From Allodiplogaster sudhausi (taxonomy: Eukaryota; Nematoda; Chromadorea; Rhabditida; Diplogasteridae): 64,000 bases of DNA. Under the pieces are notes generated by a model, which was not told the DNA's origin, did no database searches, and saw only the letters and a program-made list of their open reading frames with translations. A program made the translations under genes and the position numbers. The DNA lies in NCBI GenBank assembly GCA_945643635.1, contig CALZFC010000001.1, positions 7,194,501-7,258,500 of the forward strand, read 5' to 3'. Below, piece by piece: positions 1-12,761 of this stretch (positions are counted from its first letter, which is position 1; each line of letters starts with the position of its first letter).

Positions 1-867
1 TTGAACATATACTCATTCCCACAGATGTCTGCTCTGAATCCGGTACATGGGAATTATTAATGATATACAAGTGCCATTTATTAATGATATATGTAGTTAA
101 TAATGTATTAATAATATACAAGTTCTCTCATGGTGTATAAAGAGATGGAGTTTTTTGTAACAATTCTGATGAATAAAAAAAAACTTGTTTCATATTGCAT
201 AAACATGAATATGTATGAATTCACTCATATGCCTTACTTTGTTGTGCTTTGATTCCCTTTGGAGGAGTGTGTTCACCAAACAGGGTTTATCACCCAAAGA
301 TGACCATCTATGTAGAACGGCAATAGTCAAGTGCAACCAACAAGCGGAGTATCCCCTCTCACTGAAGGGCGAAGACGAAGGCGAAATACGAAGGGATAAT
401 CAGACAGTGTCTGCGGCACCATTCTCTAATTCTAATGAGTAAATTTAACACAACTGCTTCGCGTCAGCCGTTGAATAGAGAGATTTGCCCTAGGCACGAG
501 GGCTGAAGCAGTTGGTGCTCCTGATTGGTTGATAGCAGCGGACGAGCAGCAGAAGGCCGCCGTCCACTACCGAGAAAGAGAGCACAATGAGAAAGAGAGC
601 GCAATCAAGCAATCATTTTCGGGTTAACCGTATTTATATTCAAAACGGCGCTTTAATTACATATGTATGTACATATGTATAACTGCAGCTACTTTGCGCA
701 TCTTGTCTTGTGATTTATTCAGATGCAGATGGACATGTTAAGACTAACAACTAACGTTCAATGAAGATTTAAAAAAAAAACTTTTTAATAAACAAAAGTG
801 TGCTAACAGCTTAAGGGAAACTTCCAAAACCTAAATCGATAATTTGTAGTTAATTAAGACGTGATGA
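1..867. other. Intergenic region with no supported gene
   Basis: AT-rich DNA downstream of the acyl-CoA ligase gene, which ends at 868 on the minus strand. A 75-codon open frame at 215-442 (+) resembles no family I know and lacks splice or context support. A minus-strand AATAAA lies at about 714-719, roughly 150 nt past the ligase stop, and is a plausible polyadenylation signal for that gene. Short catatgtatgta-type repeats occur here and throughout the window. Confidence 0.5.
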
Positions 868-3800
868 TCAAGGATTAAGCCCACACTCCTTAAGCGCCCG
901 CTCCTTCAGCTCGCACCTCAGAAGCTTGCCAGTTGCGTTCTTCGGCATCTCGTCTATAAACACCAAGCCGCCCGTGATGTGCTTGTACTCGGGGAGTCGG
1001 TCTGATGGAAAACATAAACGTAAATTTAAAAGTACCTAATTATATTTGTCACTGTTTATAGCTACATACGTTTTCTACATATTTCTCAATCTCTCTTATG
1101 TAAATGTTAAATCTTCATTATATTTCATATTGATTTTTGTTACTTTTTCAACACTTTTCTCAATCTATAAACAGTTAATTTGCGATCAGGTTCTTATCAC
1201 TTTTTGTAAGTCTTGTGAACAGTTTTTAAGCCGTTTTTAGTGTATTTGTAAAATTTAGACTTACAGTTAAAGCATTTTTTGAATGAGAAAGGCAACCAAC
1301 TTTTGACGAACTCGAGGAGCTCGTCTGCCTTGACGCTTTTCTCTCCATTCTTCTCCCTTCGCACAATGTACGCGCGGATTAGCTCACAACGCTAAATATC
1401 AATCTATAATTATCAATTAAATGGACGTGAAAAAATTTAATTTGATCAATAAAAAGGTGTTTAAAACAGATTTTCAACCTCCTTATCCGGAATGCCGACT
1501 ACTGCAGCATCGAGAACGTGTTCATGCGACATAATAACGTGCTCTATTTCGCTCATCTGGAATGATCAGACAAATAATATCTGAATTTATGTTTCATTTT
1601 TTTTAAATTTTTAGATGAAGTATATCTATTACAATATGTTCTGCTGTTTGAATCGACGCTTTTCCTTACGGCAATTAAAATGACTTTGATGAGTTCCTTA
1701 AATCGACCGACCACCCTCATTCTTCCGTGGCTATCGATATGAGCCTTGTCACCTAACCGAATGGGGAAAATGGATAAAAACCGGCAAAAAGGCTTAAAAG
1801 AAGTAGCCAGATGTCCGACCAGTGTGCAGCCACCCGTCCTTGTCGATGGTCTCGGCCGTAGCCTCGGGCCTGTTCAGATAGCCCAGCATGAGGGTCGGCG
1901 ACCGAACACACAACTCGCCACTCTCGCCGTCCGGCAGCTCGGCGCCCGTGTCAAAGTCCACGACCTGCACGCGTTGACTTTTGCCACTTTTTACAATGAT
2001 TGTCTTTTGTTGCTCTTTCTTACCTTATGTTCAAAGTTACACGCTGGTGGTCCGGCGCTGAGATGAGCGTCAAGCAGGCTTAGAACAGGGACGTGCGAAG
2101 CCGTTCCAGCTTCGGTCAATCCATAGCCTTTAAAAGCGCGAAGATTCTCGGATGCAAGACTTCTAAATGGTCAACCTTGCGCGAGTGCGCGAACGTGCGG
2201 ATAGTTTGCTAGAAACTCGTCAGCGACGGCCGGAAACACGGGCGCCCCAGCATAGTAGACAATCTGCAGATGGTCTTCGGCGTGGGAGATTACGGGCTTA
2301 CCATTTTGAGTTGAAAATGCATTGAGATAATAGCAAAGTATTTTACGTGTAAAGAGTTTTAAAAGTCTTTTCTTAAAAATTGTTGGTTATCCAAACGGCC
2401 GACTCTGAGAGATGTGAGATCATAATCGGTCGTAAGTGGATCTTTGGCCAAATGCAGAACGAGTGGAGGGTGTGTGAAGGCAACGCGAATCTAAATTTTA
2501 TAAAAATATTAATAAAAATAGCATATTTTGGATTTATTAAAAATCAAGTTGATGAGTGAAAAATATTATTCTTTTAAAAAGTACGAAGGTCAATCGTAAA
2601 CTATTTGATTTTAAATTATTGATACCAATACGGCATCGACAGCCGAATCCTCCCTACTTCCGCTAGCAGTGAGAGAGAGACAGAGAGAGATACAGACAGA
2701 GAAAGGACAGAGACAGACAAACAGAAAGAGAGAGAGAGAATGATGAAGACTTAATGATGAATCATGAATCAATGAAGAATGATGAATTTCGCCCTTGTTC
2801 CAGGCAACAAAGCATGAATTCATGATATAGTTTTTTGGCTCCTTTAACAAAAATATTAGAAATATAATAGAATGTTTTCGCAAACAAGTGAAAAAATTTT
2901 TATTAAAAAGATACCTTGTACTTTTGCAGCATTGCGCAGCTGAGGCGCGCGTCAAAGTTCTTCATGAGGACAGCGGTCGCGCCGCCCAGAAGCATGGCGT
3001 TGAGAAGGACAAAGCCCAGCTGATGAAACAGCGGCAGATTCAGAAGGAAGTACTCCTGAGAAGGCCGTTTTCTCACTCTCCGTAATTTAGAAGAATGAGT
3101 ATGGTTATGAAACTGCGACCGAAGAAAGAACGAAAAAACAAAACAAAACAAAACAACGCACATTGGTGATCTGGAACTCTCCGTCATCAGTAAGCACTGG
3201 ACCAAATACGTCAACGAGTTGGCTGAATTAAACGGAAAGAATCTGCATGAAACCAGAATATATGCTCGCCTAATCTTATATGTAGTGCTGAATAAAAATT
3301 TAAATTATATTATAATGGTTGCTTCACATAAGCGGTAATGAAGAGATAATTAAATACCTCCGAAAGACCGCAGCACCCGTGCCAATGGCCACATGCGACA
3401 GCATCACGCCTTTCGGTGCGCCCGTCGTGCCAGAAGAGTACGGTAGAGCCGCGACCGAATTGCCGGGAACTATGAAAAAAGCTAAATATATAATCAATAA
3501 AAGCGCAAAACTAAACCATAATATATTTGAGTTTTCCTGACTATGGCATTCATGTCGCTCTAACAATAAAGTTGCCCTTCTGTCAAGCAACAAGGCGGGA
3601 ATTCAAAATTGAGTTTTTGGCTCCTTAAGATCACTAACTTGACTCTTACCATCTACAGGAGCATTGTCAGTGTGCAGAGCCATGACGTCGGCAAAGTCGA
3701 CGACGCCTTCTGGAAGCGTGAAAGAGCTGCCCTTGTCGCGGATGCAGACGATAGTCTGAATTGATTAAGATATATCATATCTTTCCGAAGGAATACTGTT

Positions 3801-5934
3801 GAGGCTAACCTTGACATGCTCGCATTCCCGCGCTGCTTCCAAGACTCGGTCAAGATGTTCCTCGTCCGAGACAACAACTGACGTCTTTGAATCGGCCAGC
3901 TGGTAGACGAGCTCATCTGTCATTTAATGGAAGATTAAAGTATCTACTTCCTAACACGAAATGGTCGATCAGATAGTATGGTATGTTCAAGAAGATCCTG
4001 GCAACTTGCCAAGATCCTTGTTTTAAAACCTTTCCACAAAAGGCAAATAACCTCCATATCTACTTCCTAACACGAAATGGTCGATCAGATAGTATGGTAT
4101 GTTCAAGAAGATCCTGGCAACTTGCCAAGATCCTTGTCTTAAAACCTTTCCACAAAAGGCAAGCATTTGCTTGGACACGGTTTAAAAATTGAGGTTTACG
4201 TGAATAATATACGTTTCGGCATACATTTCGTGGTCGACTGCGCTATATTTCACGGTCGTTTTTCACTCTATGCTTCGACAAACCTTTTAGGCAATAATCT
4301 AATCAAATTTAAAGTTCTGTGTAACACACTAATATTCCTTTAGGATCAGGCGACGCGTTTCAGATTCAAACAACTATTTTAATTTTTAGTTTAGAAAATT
4401 GTCTTGCCTCGCTTACCATGAGTTTGAAGTCAAATGAGAGCCACCGAAATAACGAACAAGTAGTGAAGAAAGCACTCGCACCCGAGATGACGCAACCGGA
4501 CATCCGAGCGAGACGATCATTCCTCTGGGAATGGGGGGGGGGGGTTTATACACATTAAAAAGAATAGTCAACTTAGAGATCTTAATCTGCACATTAAGCA
4601 TTTAAATAGGGAATGACGAATTAAATTTAAGGAAAACACGTATACAATAACACCTACTCAATGCAATTGAAGTGCACAAAAGTGACGACATCGCCGACTT
4701 TCACTTCTCGTGACTGGAGAAAGGCTTGCATTGCATTCGCTTTCACGAGAAGCTCTGCGTACGTCAGGCGAGAAGATTCGTCATGGGCGGTGAACTGTGT
4801 TTTCAAAATTTGGAGTTTATTTTCTTTATTTTCAAGTCAACTTGCTATAACGGAAACCATTATTACACTTGCTTTAAAGTAAAAAGTAACAGATATGGAG
4901 CTTAAACTGCGGTGCAGCACTTGATCGCATTCAGTATGCAAAAATTGATATCAAAAAATGGTGTCCTCAAATCCTTTAAGTAGAAACATATATACTGTAC
5001 TTTTTACTCATATTATGGAACGACTTCTTGGAAATGGACCGGAAAAAATGAAAAATATCCAAAATATTGAATTTTGTCTAGTCCTAAAAAATTTTATCCG
5101 AAAAAAGGCTAATAAAATGAAACTTTTGAGTAATCTTTATCTAGACCTGTGTAGCTTCGAATGAGGAATAAGCAGAACAAAACAAAAGTGCAAAATGTTG
5201 TGAATTATGCAAAATACAGAGTTTTTAATTTTTGATCTATTTTGGTTCGTGGTCAGGACAAAAAAAAAATTTCAAAATAGACTTTTGCCATCTATTTTTC
5301 CATATTTCTTATGTATCACTGATTGAGTTCTGGAAGTCAACATTGAAAATCGGTCCCTGGGGCAGTTAGACCTTGACCCTTAGAGATAGGCTCTCTTAAA
5401 TCTTTTGAAAATTAACCTCGGGTCTTCCCTTTCTAGATATGTTTGGTATTGCTATTAGCAATCTATAATTGCCATCCTCCCCTCTCTCGGCCATTCGCTA
5501 CCTTTCTCGCTCTTTCTCTCTCCCACAAGAGGATGTCGATGCCTCTTTGCAGCGCATTTTCTCCATGTGCATAGCGATCCGCTTCTCGCTACTCCGTCTT
5601 TGGTGGCAAGAAGGAACCAGGGCCTCGCTCCCCTTGGATGGGGTGGGTACAGTGGCTGATCTTCCTGTCCTTATATAGTTCCCTCCTTCAGTTTATCTTA
5701 TTTTTAAGATAATGTTATCAGCCTTTTATGCCGGCTTTTTCTGCTACTTCTTTTATCGTTACCACCCAAGGATTTTCTTAATAATTCCGTTATTTAATGC
5801 CAATTCAAATGTCGTCACATTCAAATTAATTTAATGTCGATTAAATTATGTATAATTAAATTCTATGATTGGTCATCAATTATTCAATTAAATTAAGTGT
5901 ATTATATATATATATAATACACTTACTTTAATTG

Positions 5935-5984
<50 letters not shown>

Positions 5985-6175
5985 GGTAATAGAGTTAGCA
6001 ACGTTGTCACATCTATTTATTAATTAGAAATAAATAAATAAATAATGTCATGAAGTCTAACGAGTGCGACTTTCGCCGGATCCTCCTTGACGTGTTCGCG
6101 AATGGCGCGAATGAGCTTGGCGTGCATCGTTTCTTCGATCACTTCCACAGGCGGGAACGGCGACGAGTGAGGCAT
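868..6175 (-). CDS. 4-coumarate:CoA-ligase-like acyl-CoA synthetase (ANL superfamily), frameshifted in exon 3
   Basis: Family members activate a carboxylic acid as an acyl-adenylate and transfer it to CoA; the substrate cannot be told from sequence. About 16 exons run from an N-terminal exon at 6062-6175 (MPHSSPFPPVEVIEE) through 4658-4794 and 4417-4524, then pieces near 3811-3914, 3655-3757, 3362-3475, 3181-3225, 2925-3060, 2388-2490, 2070-2292, 1823-1975, 1690-1750, 1469-1557 and 1308-1394, to the last exon 868-1001. Seen in order: the nucleotide-binding loop YSSGTTGAPKGV, GYGLTEAGTASHVP, the GELCVRSPTLMLGYLNRPE stretch, GWLHT, the hinge GRMRVVGRFKELIKV, SEIEHVIMSHE, and PKNATGKLLR with the catalytic lysine. 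It ends ECGLNP, with no peroxisomal SKL. Oddity: relative to a neighbouring copy, exon 3 lacks 7 nt near 4505 and runs to a stop, so this locus is probably inactive unless the gap is a sequencing error. Family call firm; exon edges approximate. Confidence 0.85.
3941..4165. repeat. 118-bp tandem duplication in an acyl-CoA ligase intron
   Basis: Two nearly identical units start at about 3941 and 4059, each beginning tatctacttcctaacacg and ending near ttccacaaaaggcaa, with very few differences. It lies between exons 3 and 4 of the ligase gene and looks recent. No coding content. Confidence 0.85.
4795..6061 (-). other. First intron of the acyl-CoA ligase gene
   Basis: This 1.27-kb interval separates exon 1 from exon 2. 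It holds a (TA)n microsatellite at about 5937-5984 and a pyrimidine-rich segment around 5475-5525. A 69-codon plus-strand open frame at 5469-5678 shows no recognisable family. I see nothing else in it. Confidence 0.5.
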
Positions 6176-6912
6176 ATCTTTTTTGTAAAAGAAAAAAATT
6201 GATATTTAGTCTACTTTAAATCTCTACCAACTCTATAATCGACAATTTACGACTTAAAGTAAATGCTTACTTATTTTTAAATAGCAGGGCAAAAATATGA
6301 GGTTTTAGGCCTTGGCATCTTATATTTGGTGTTTGAAAGGAAGTCACCACGATGGTACGATGGTGGAAGTTGCTATTAGCTCACCCTTTCTTTATACCCA
6401 TTTCTCTCCTCTTAATCTCTGTGCAGTTGTGCACATGTATGTAGTATGAATTGCAAAACTGCCACTTCCCCATGGTGAACATCAATCATTATGATTTTTT
6501 CACGAAGCAAGGAGAACTTTCCCGGTACTGACTAATGAAACCTGTTAGACAGTGAGGCGCAGCAAACAACCGACGCTATTCGAGCATCGGCCTGGGCAGC
6601 TTGTACTGAGTTTCTGTGGTCAACTCATATGTCATCCCACTGGGTTCCGTAACTTTTTGCCCGGTGGATCCTACCTTGTGTTCTATGCAACTAAGTTCTT
6701 CTCTATACAACTAAGTTCTTCCCACGTTGAGCTGACCATGAGTAAAATGAGCTATCGAAAAGTACCCCTTATTGCTGGTTCTAATGATACTTTTTACAAA
6801 TAAATTTACTGCGACAATCGAGTTTTTATAGCTCGTTTTGATGAATTTGGTGAAAGGAAATTTTAACGTTGGACAGCAATTATTCTATCAAAGAAAGAGA
6901 ATATTCAGGTGA

Positions 6913-7823
6913 AGACTGACGAGTGCGATTTTGGTGGGATCCTCTTTGACATGAGCGCGAATTGCGCGAATCAGCTTGGCGTGCACAGTTTCTTCGATGA
7001 CTTCCACCGGCGGGAACGAAGGGAAGTGAGGCTCATTTATTTTTTTCTGGATAGGAAGAAAAATTCTTATTTACTTTCCGTGCTTCAATTAAATGTAACA
7101 ACTCCAATTCGACAATTTTCGGCTTAAAATAACTTTTTGCATATTTGTTGGATAGCATGAAAAAGAAAAGTTTTAGGTCTTCTTGGCATCTTGCATTTAG
7201 TGCTTGAAAGAAAGTCGATGTACTAAAACCGCCGTTTCCCCGTGATGGACACCTCCCTTCTATGATTTCATTGTCTGCAAAAGAAAAACTGATATAAGAG
7301 AAGGGCCCTTCACCAACGTTATCGAATTAGAAGTAAACGAAACGGGAGCAGCATGAGCAAACTTGGTATTAGAGAGAGGGACTAAAAAAGAGATGCAGAA
7401 TGCAGTAGAAGTCAAATGAGAGCAACCGAAATAACTCACAAGCAGTGACGAAAACACTCGCTACCGAGATGACGCAACCCGACATCCACTTGCCGAGCGA
7501 GACGATCATTCCTCTACGATTGGGCGTGTTATTAAAATAAAAGAGTCGCCAGTTAAGTTATAACTTACATATATGTATGTATCTACATACTACATATATG
7601 CACATTTACCACTTCAAAAAGGAATAGCGAATGTAAATTGTTGAAAACACTTTGGTATGTACATATGTATTCAGTAATTCCTACTCGATGCAATTGAAGT
7701 GCACAAAAGTGACGACATAGCCGACTTTCACTTGTCGGGACTGAAGAGAGGCTTGCATCGTATTCGCCTTCACGAGAAGCTCCGCGTATGTAAAGCGAAA
7801 TGTTTCGTCATGGTCGCTAAGCA
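6913..7823 (-). pseudogene. Acyl-CoA ligase 5' fragment, copy B (exon 1; exons 2 and 3)
   Basis: Minus-strand matches to the main ligase gene: exon 1 at about 6913-7027 (FPPVEVIEETVHAKLIRAIR), exon 3 at about 7405-7505 (GMIVSLGKWMSGCVIS) and exon 2 at about 7688-7820 (FTYAELLVKANTMQ). Exon 1 lies downstream of exons 2 and 3 on the minus strand, so it belongs to a separate, collapsed unit. Exon 1 carries two extra bases after its ATG, which puts the start out of frame. Exon 3 here is intact across the 7 bases missing from the main gene. No downstream catalytic exons follow. These are remnants of tandem 5'-end duplication. Confidence 0.8.
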
Positions 7824-8039
7824 GTGTGTTGGTAAAAATTAAGGGCTTTATTTTCACTCCAACATCGCCATCTTGCTATTACAGAAGTCATTCATTCATT
7901 TATTTATTTATTCAATACATCAATATGATGTGACAACATTTAGAAATATTGATCGAGAAGGATAACCAGAACTAAAAGTTGAGAAGAAAATGCAAATGCA
8001 ATGCACCGCGGAGAAAGGAGATAAGAGAGAGAGAGAGAG

Positions 8040-8094
<55 letters not shown>

Positions 8095-9490
8095 CTGAAG
8101 CTAGATACGGGGGGTGGAAGTGGGTGGATGCAGCCAAAAGGGCGCGCGCTAAATTTCTGAGGTTCAATACTACTGCAGCAACCTAGATTTGAATCATCAT
8201 ACCGGGCCAAAATTTTGACAGTCCAAGACAATGGAGAATCCTTAAGAAAGACTTGCAAATACACACAAACAAAAATATATTGTTAGCCAAAACTTTATTT
8301 TGAAAAACTGATTACATAGTTAGATTCAGAATTGTTAAACGAATCTTCTCAGCTAATGAACATGAGTGATAAGTCTCCATTATCGATTTCCGTTATCAAT
8401 GATACAATCTCTAATTTTATTGTTTGGGGATGTGGGTAGAGACAAAATAATGGTACAGGAGAAATTTCATTGAAAAATATAAGAAATGCAATTTTTTATA
8501 AGCAAAAACTGATAACTTCTTATCAAATGATTAAAAATTATTTATTTTTTATCAGTAGCATCCGTTCTCTATAAGCAAACTAATGTACCAGTTAAAATAT
8601 TTTAGTCTTTAGTATTAAAATAGTTATTAACGAGGATGCATTTGGATGCGTCCGATGCGTCCGACGCATCCTTGGTACCAAGATCCTGGGCGGGACTGTA
8701 CGTGGGGTGCGCGACGTCCCAAGGAGGTGGCAAGGCTCCATAGATGTACATACATACATACGTGTGCGAGCTGTGCACACCAGAGCATCGAGGGATCAGC
8801 TGCTGATTGAGGGGGAAATAAGGGAGATGGGAACGAATACGTATATAGAGGAGGAGTAAAATACTTAGATAAATACATAGTATAACTTAGCAAATATAAT
8901 TAGCATAAAAATATGTATATAAATAGTAAACACGGGACTAGAAATGAAACGATTATAGGTTGGGTACATTAACCCGACACAGAGATAAGAGAGGCAATGA
9001 ACTGATAATCTTCCTAAAGCTTTGAATACTCGAAAATGCAGTGGCAATTACAGGAAGTTTGCAATAATTTGATGCAGCCCTTACCGAGAAAGAATGTTCA
9101 GCAATCGATAGTCTAGTTCTAGGCACATGGAAAGCATATTGAGAACATCTGCCGTTAGTTGGCTTAAAGGTAAAGAATTTACTGATAGGAATGTCAATGG
9201 CATTGTGCAATAACTTATAGGTATAGACTAGATCAATCTGTGCATTTTTTAATTTTATAAATTAATATGGAGCGAATTTATTCATGTAATTTGTAGCGAC
9301 AGCTGGGTTTCCGTATGAGCACAAGCTATGTTTATCATATCTTTAACAGAATGTTGTAAAGTCAAATTCAACGATTGGTCAGTATTTATTCTATTAAAGA
9401 ACATTTATAATACATACGGTATTATAATGCTCAACGTTGTATAAAATCTATTTAAATAAATCAAATAAAAAATAAAAAAAATATTCTGTA
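7824..9490. other. Gap with GA microsatellite; no supported gene
   Basis: A GA tract at about 8020-8092 lies between duplicated ligase exons. The minus strand at about 8625-8765 holds a coding-like stretch (YGALPPPWDVAHPTYSPAQD) followed by an Asp/Ala/Ser repeat, but no matching exons were found around it and I do not call it a gene. The rest is AT-rich and featureless. Confidence 0.4.
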
Positions 9491-9601
9491 GAAGACTAAC
9501 GAGTGCGACTTTCGCGGGATACTCCTTGACGTGTGCGCGAATGACGCGAATCAACTTGGCGTGCATCGTTTCTTCGGCGGGAACGGCGACGAGTGAGGCA
9601 T
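9491..9601 (-). pseudogene. Acyl-CoA ligase exon 1 fragment, copy C
   Basis: Third copy of the ligase first exon. It starts MPHSSPFPP like the intact exon, but 14 nt are missing just after, so the frame shifts and stops within about 17 codons. The sequence upstream of it on the minus strand (about 9600-10140) also matches the upstream DNA of the main copy at 6180-6500, including partial re-duplication near 10020-10140. So 5' flank plus exon 1 was the duplicated unit. Confidence 0.8.
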
Positions 9602-10189
9602 ATTTTTACTAGGAAGAAAAAATTCTTATTTAGTCTACTTTAAATCTCCACCAACTGTAAATTCGGTAATATAAGACTTAAAATAAATGATTACATATTT
9701 TTTAGTAATGGGGGAAAATATGAAGTTTTTAGCATTTTATGTTTTGTGCTTGAAAGGAAGTCAATCTATGAGCTGACATTAGAGCTCCACGATGGAAAAG
9801 TTGTCTTAAATGCACCTTTTATATCTGTTGCTCTTCTCTTTTTCACGCGTCTCGGTGCAGTTGAATACATTTAGTATGAATCGCATACATCTACTTCCCC
9901 GTGATAAACATCAATCATTCTCATGCTTTCACGAAGCAAGGAGAAATTTCTATGCCAGAGTAAGAAAAACTAGTTTTGGCGTCAGTGCGAGTACAGCGAG
10001 AAAAAATTCTAAGCCTTGGTATCTTACATTTGGTGCTTGAAAGAAAGACACCACGATGGTGGAAGTTTCTATAAATTCACCCTTTATATCTATTGCTCTC
10101 CTCTTGTTTACCATGAATGTCTGTGCAGTTGTGTACATGTACAGTACCGCACAACATTTCTGGTACATATACACTGAAGAGAGGCGTGC

Positions 10190-11582
10190 CCAAGTGAGGT
10201 TCTTCAGGAACACCAGCACTGGTTCGGTCCTCCTCCGTCTCTGGTTCTCCGGATCCGGCCCGAATCGCCAGACCGTTGTCGGCTTCTTGACAGCGTACTC
10301 GATTCTCTCTGCATGGTTTCCGGCCAGCTCGAGAACCGACGCCGGAAATTCAGCCTTAAAATCATAGAGATGTTTAATTAAGCGGCAGTGGAATGGTGCA
10401 ATAGAAGAGGGCGTATCCGTCGAAAACGAAGTAGTCCTTGAGCTGAAGGATTAAGCAGACTCAAGAGAGATATAACGTTCCTATTCTTACTTTGCTTATT
10501 ATAGGGAAAAATTATTGCTTTTCGTTCGAAATATACATAATATACACAAAATATATGCTAACATGGGCCGCATCAGCCTTTGGGTTTCCCTCTGCCAATC
10601 GGACAAAGTTATCAAAGTGCCTGTTCTGGACCAATTGCAGCATCGCCCAACACGCGGCTTTTTTCTGCTTCATAACGCTACAAGGGTGAAAAATTATCAT
10701 AAATGTACTGAATCACGGTTCAAAATCAAGTTTCGTTTTTGTTTCTTTTGTTCAAACACTTTTACAAACGCAACTTCTTGTCGGTGTGGACAGTGAAGGT
10801 GATTTCGTGTATGAAGACATCCTTCATGTTCCGAGTGTCCAGGTCGTAGGAAAAATTTGATGCACGTAAGGTTTCTTACGTGCATAAAATCTTTCTAGCC
10901 GTTAGATGGGACAACTTATTTTATCCAGCACAGAGAATCAATAATACTCACTAAATATTATATTATTTCAGTACCGTATTTTTCAATAATTCCATAGTAT
11001 TTTTTTCCTTTTACTCGTGAAATTATTTGTTAGAAAAGGCATTATAACTTCAATGCTCTCAAGGCATTATTCTCTATTGCGAAATTAAAGAATGTCTCCG
11101 GCGAAGAAATAGTGTCTTTTTTTGCCTTATTTGGCCTTAAGCTAGAAACTTCGATTGCAAGTGTCCCGAAGTCAAAAAATCCCTCTAAACTGAGAAAATT
11201 AACACTATTCTCAAGCCCTCACGTATGTACTTTGAAAGAGCGAATATTTTAACATCCCGCCATTTTCAAAAAGCTTTGCTGGAGCCACATCGTGATCGAC
11301 GGGTCTATTACACTCCAGCACTTGCCAACATTGGCCGTATTTTTCTTAACACGTCCGCTCGCAAGCCAGTTGTTTAATCCCAAATTTCTGTGGAGAGAGT
11401 GCGAAGGGCAGTAGGACCATTTTTCTGCGGCTTATTTATACCGTACTTTTTGCCTATCTGTCAGGGACTCCGTAGTATGATTTTTTCCTTATGGTCAGTC
11501 TCCTTAAAACATGTGAACGGCACCTTGAGAGCGACCTCTTCACCGATGGCAAGGAGATGCTGCGGCGTGTCAGGAGCCTCAT
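10190..11582 (-). CDS. Unrecognised gene, partly resolved exons
   Basis: Several minus-strand blocks have the look of exons. They read DEAPDTPQHLLAIGEEVALK (about 11506-11582), SNFSYDLDTRNMKDVFIHE (about 10765-10870), MKQKKAACWAMLQLVQNRHF (about 10565-10688), LKDYFVFDGYALFYCTIPL ending in a stop (about 10375-10455), and FPASVLELAGNHAERIEYAV (about 10192-10353). The third and fourth join in phase through a GT donor and a TTCAG acceptor. The first block does not join the second in phase, and the last block lies beyond the stop. I recognise no family; the Lys-Ala-rich helix of the third block faintly recalls a double-stranded-RNA-binding helix, but that is not a call. It may be a truncated gene. 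Confidence 0.45.
10868..10948. repeat. 81-bp direct repeat, copy 1
   Basis: Matches 16504-16583 in the same orientation with few differences (aaggtttcttacgtgcataa to aatcaataatac). The two copies bracket 5.6 kb that includes the two foldback elements. At its edge 10861-10884 is a perfect 10-bp-stem, 4-base-loop palindrome (tgcacgtaag / cttacgtgca) of which the second copy keeps only half. Confidence 0.8.
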
Positions 11583-11639
11583 CTAAAAGGCAAAGCCAAT
11601 TAGTCGGATATGCCAAGAGTAACGTGTAATTCCTAGCCT

Positions 11640-12761
11640 GTCCTCGGGAGAGTGATGGCTTTCCACGGCTCTCTCTTCCTTGAAATGTTGTCGTCTTCCA
11701 TCCTTCTAGTATGACGTGGAAGACTAGTTGTAAAGCTCTTAAGTAGATTCAATTAACATCAACATCATTCTGCTTGCTAGCATTGCATTTGGCTTAGCTC
11801 GCAAACAATGATCACTCAAGTATGCATGTAGTTTCTTCAGGGATCTGTTTGAAGGATAAAGTTGCTATAAAAACAAAAATTCTTTTATAGTCTCCAACAA
11901 AGCTCATCGATCACAAAATGATAGCTTAAAAAAAGTGTTCGGATTGTCACGATGATTCCTCCCTTCACATCTCATTCTTACCCTCCTGTTATAGTTAGCG
12001 GTGGACTCTAGTGCCGAGGCCACATGTTAATTATTGTTCCATGTACTTATGGTTAGTGCATTCTTTGGCATACGTGGTTTTTCCTTTGTGATAAGTCATT
12101 CTGCCTAGTTGCGCTCAAGGCGAGTGGTCCCTATTCCCGACCAAATTAATCCATAAGGCCGCTAAAGTTTGAAATGATCTGACAAGATGGGCAGAGCTAC
12201 ATATGCTGGTGGCCGAGAGAGAGAGAGAGAGAGAAAGACAAAGTGAGAGAGATTAGGGGAGAAAGAAGGGGAGAAGGAAAAAAGAGAGAGATGAAGAGAG
12301 GGGAGAGGAAAGAGGAGAGAGAGAGAAAGATGATAGTGAGCGGAGGGGAGAGGCGGAGCCTGTTCGCGGTTCTTGAAGATAATTCTTGGAAGCAACTGCC
12401 GATGAAGAGAAGAAGTTGAGAGAAGAGCAGCTAAGTCGACCGTCGACTGATGGAAATGCCTTTGGAAAGTTGGAAAGCGCCTTTTATACGACTTTCTCTT
12501 CAAAGAAATTTGAATTTTAGTTCAAGTACAACATAAATATCCAAATTTTAATGAGCAAAATTCCATGGATCTTTCGTTATATCACGGTAAGATCAAATTT
12601 TCAAAACTATAGGAGAAATTGTGTAAAACTAAGAAATTTTGCCTTTGCAAAGTTTGATGTACATATGCATAACCGAAACTGAAATTAAATGCACATTTTT
12701 CACCGACATCTGTAACATTATACAATATCCTAATATTTATATCTTAATATAAATATACATA
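11640..12761. other. Non-coding gap with a purine tract
   Basis: No gene supported. A purine-rich (GA/GGA) stretch runs at about 12208-12345, giving long but meaningless open frames of Ser/Leu on the minus strand. The remainder is AT-rich. Confidence 0.45.

Noticed and set aside
10560..10690. Double-stranded-RNA-binding domain in the unrecognised gene
   Set aside because: Only a Lys/Ala-rich helix is reminiscent; the upstream beta strands and the conserved Gly turn are not seen.
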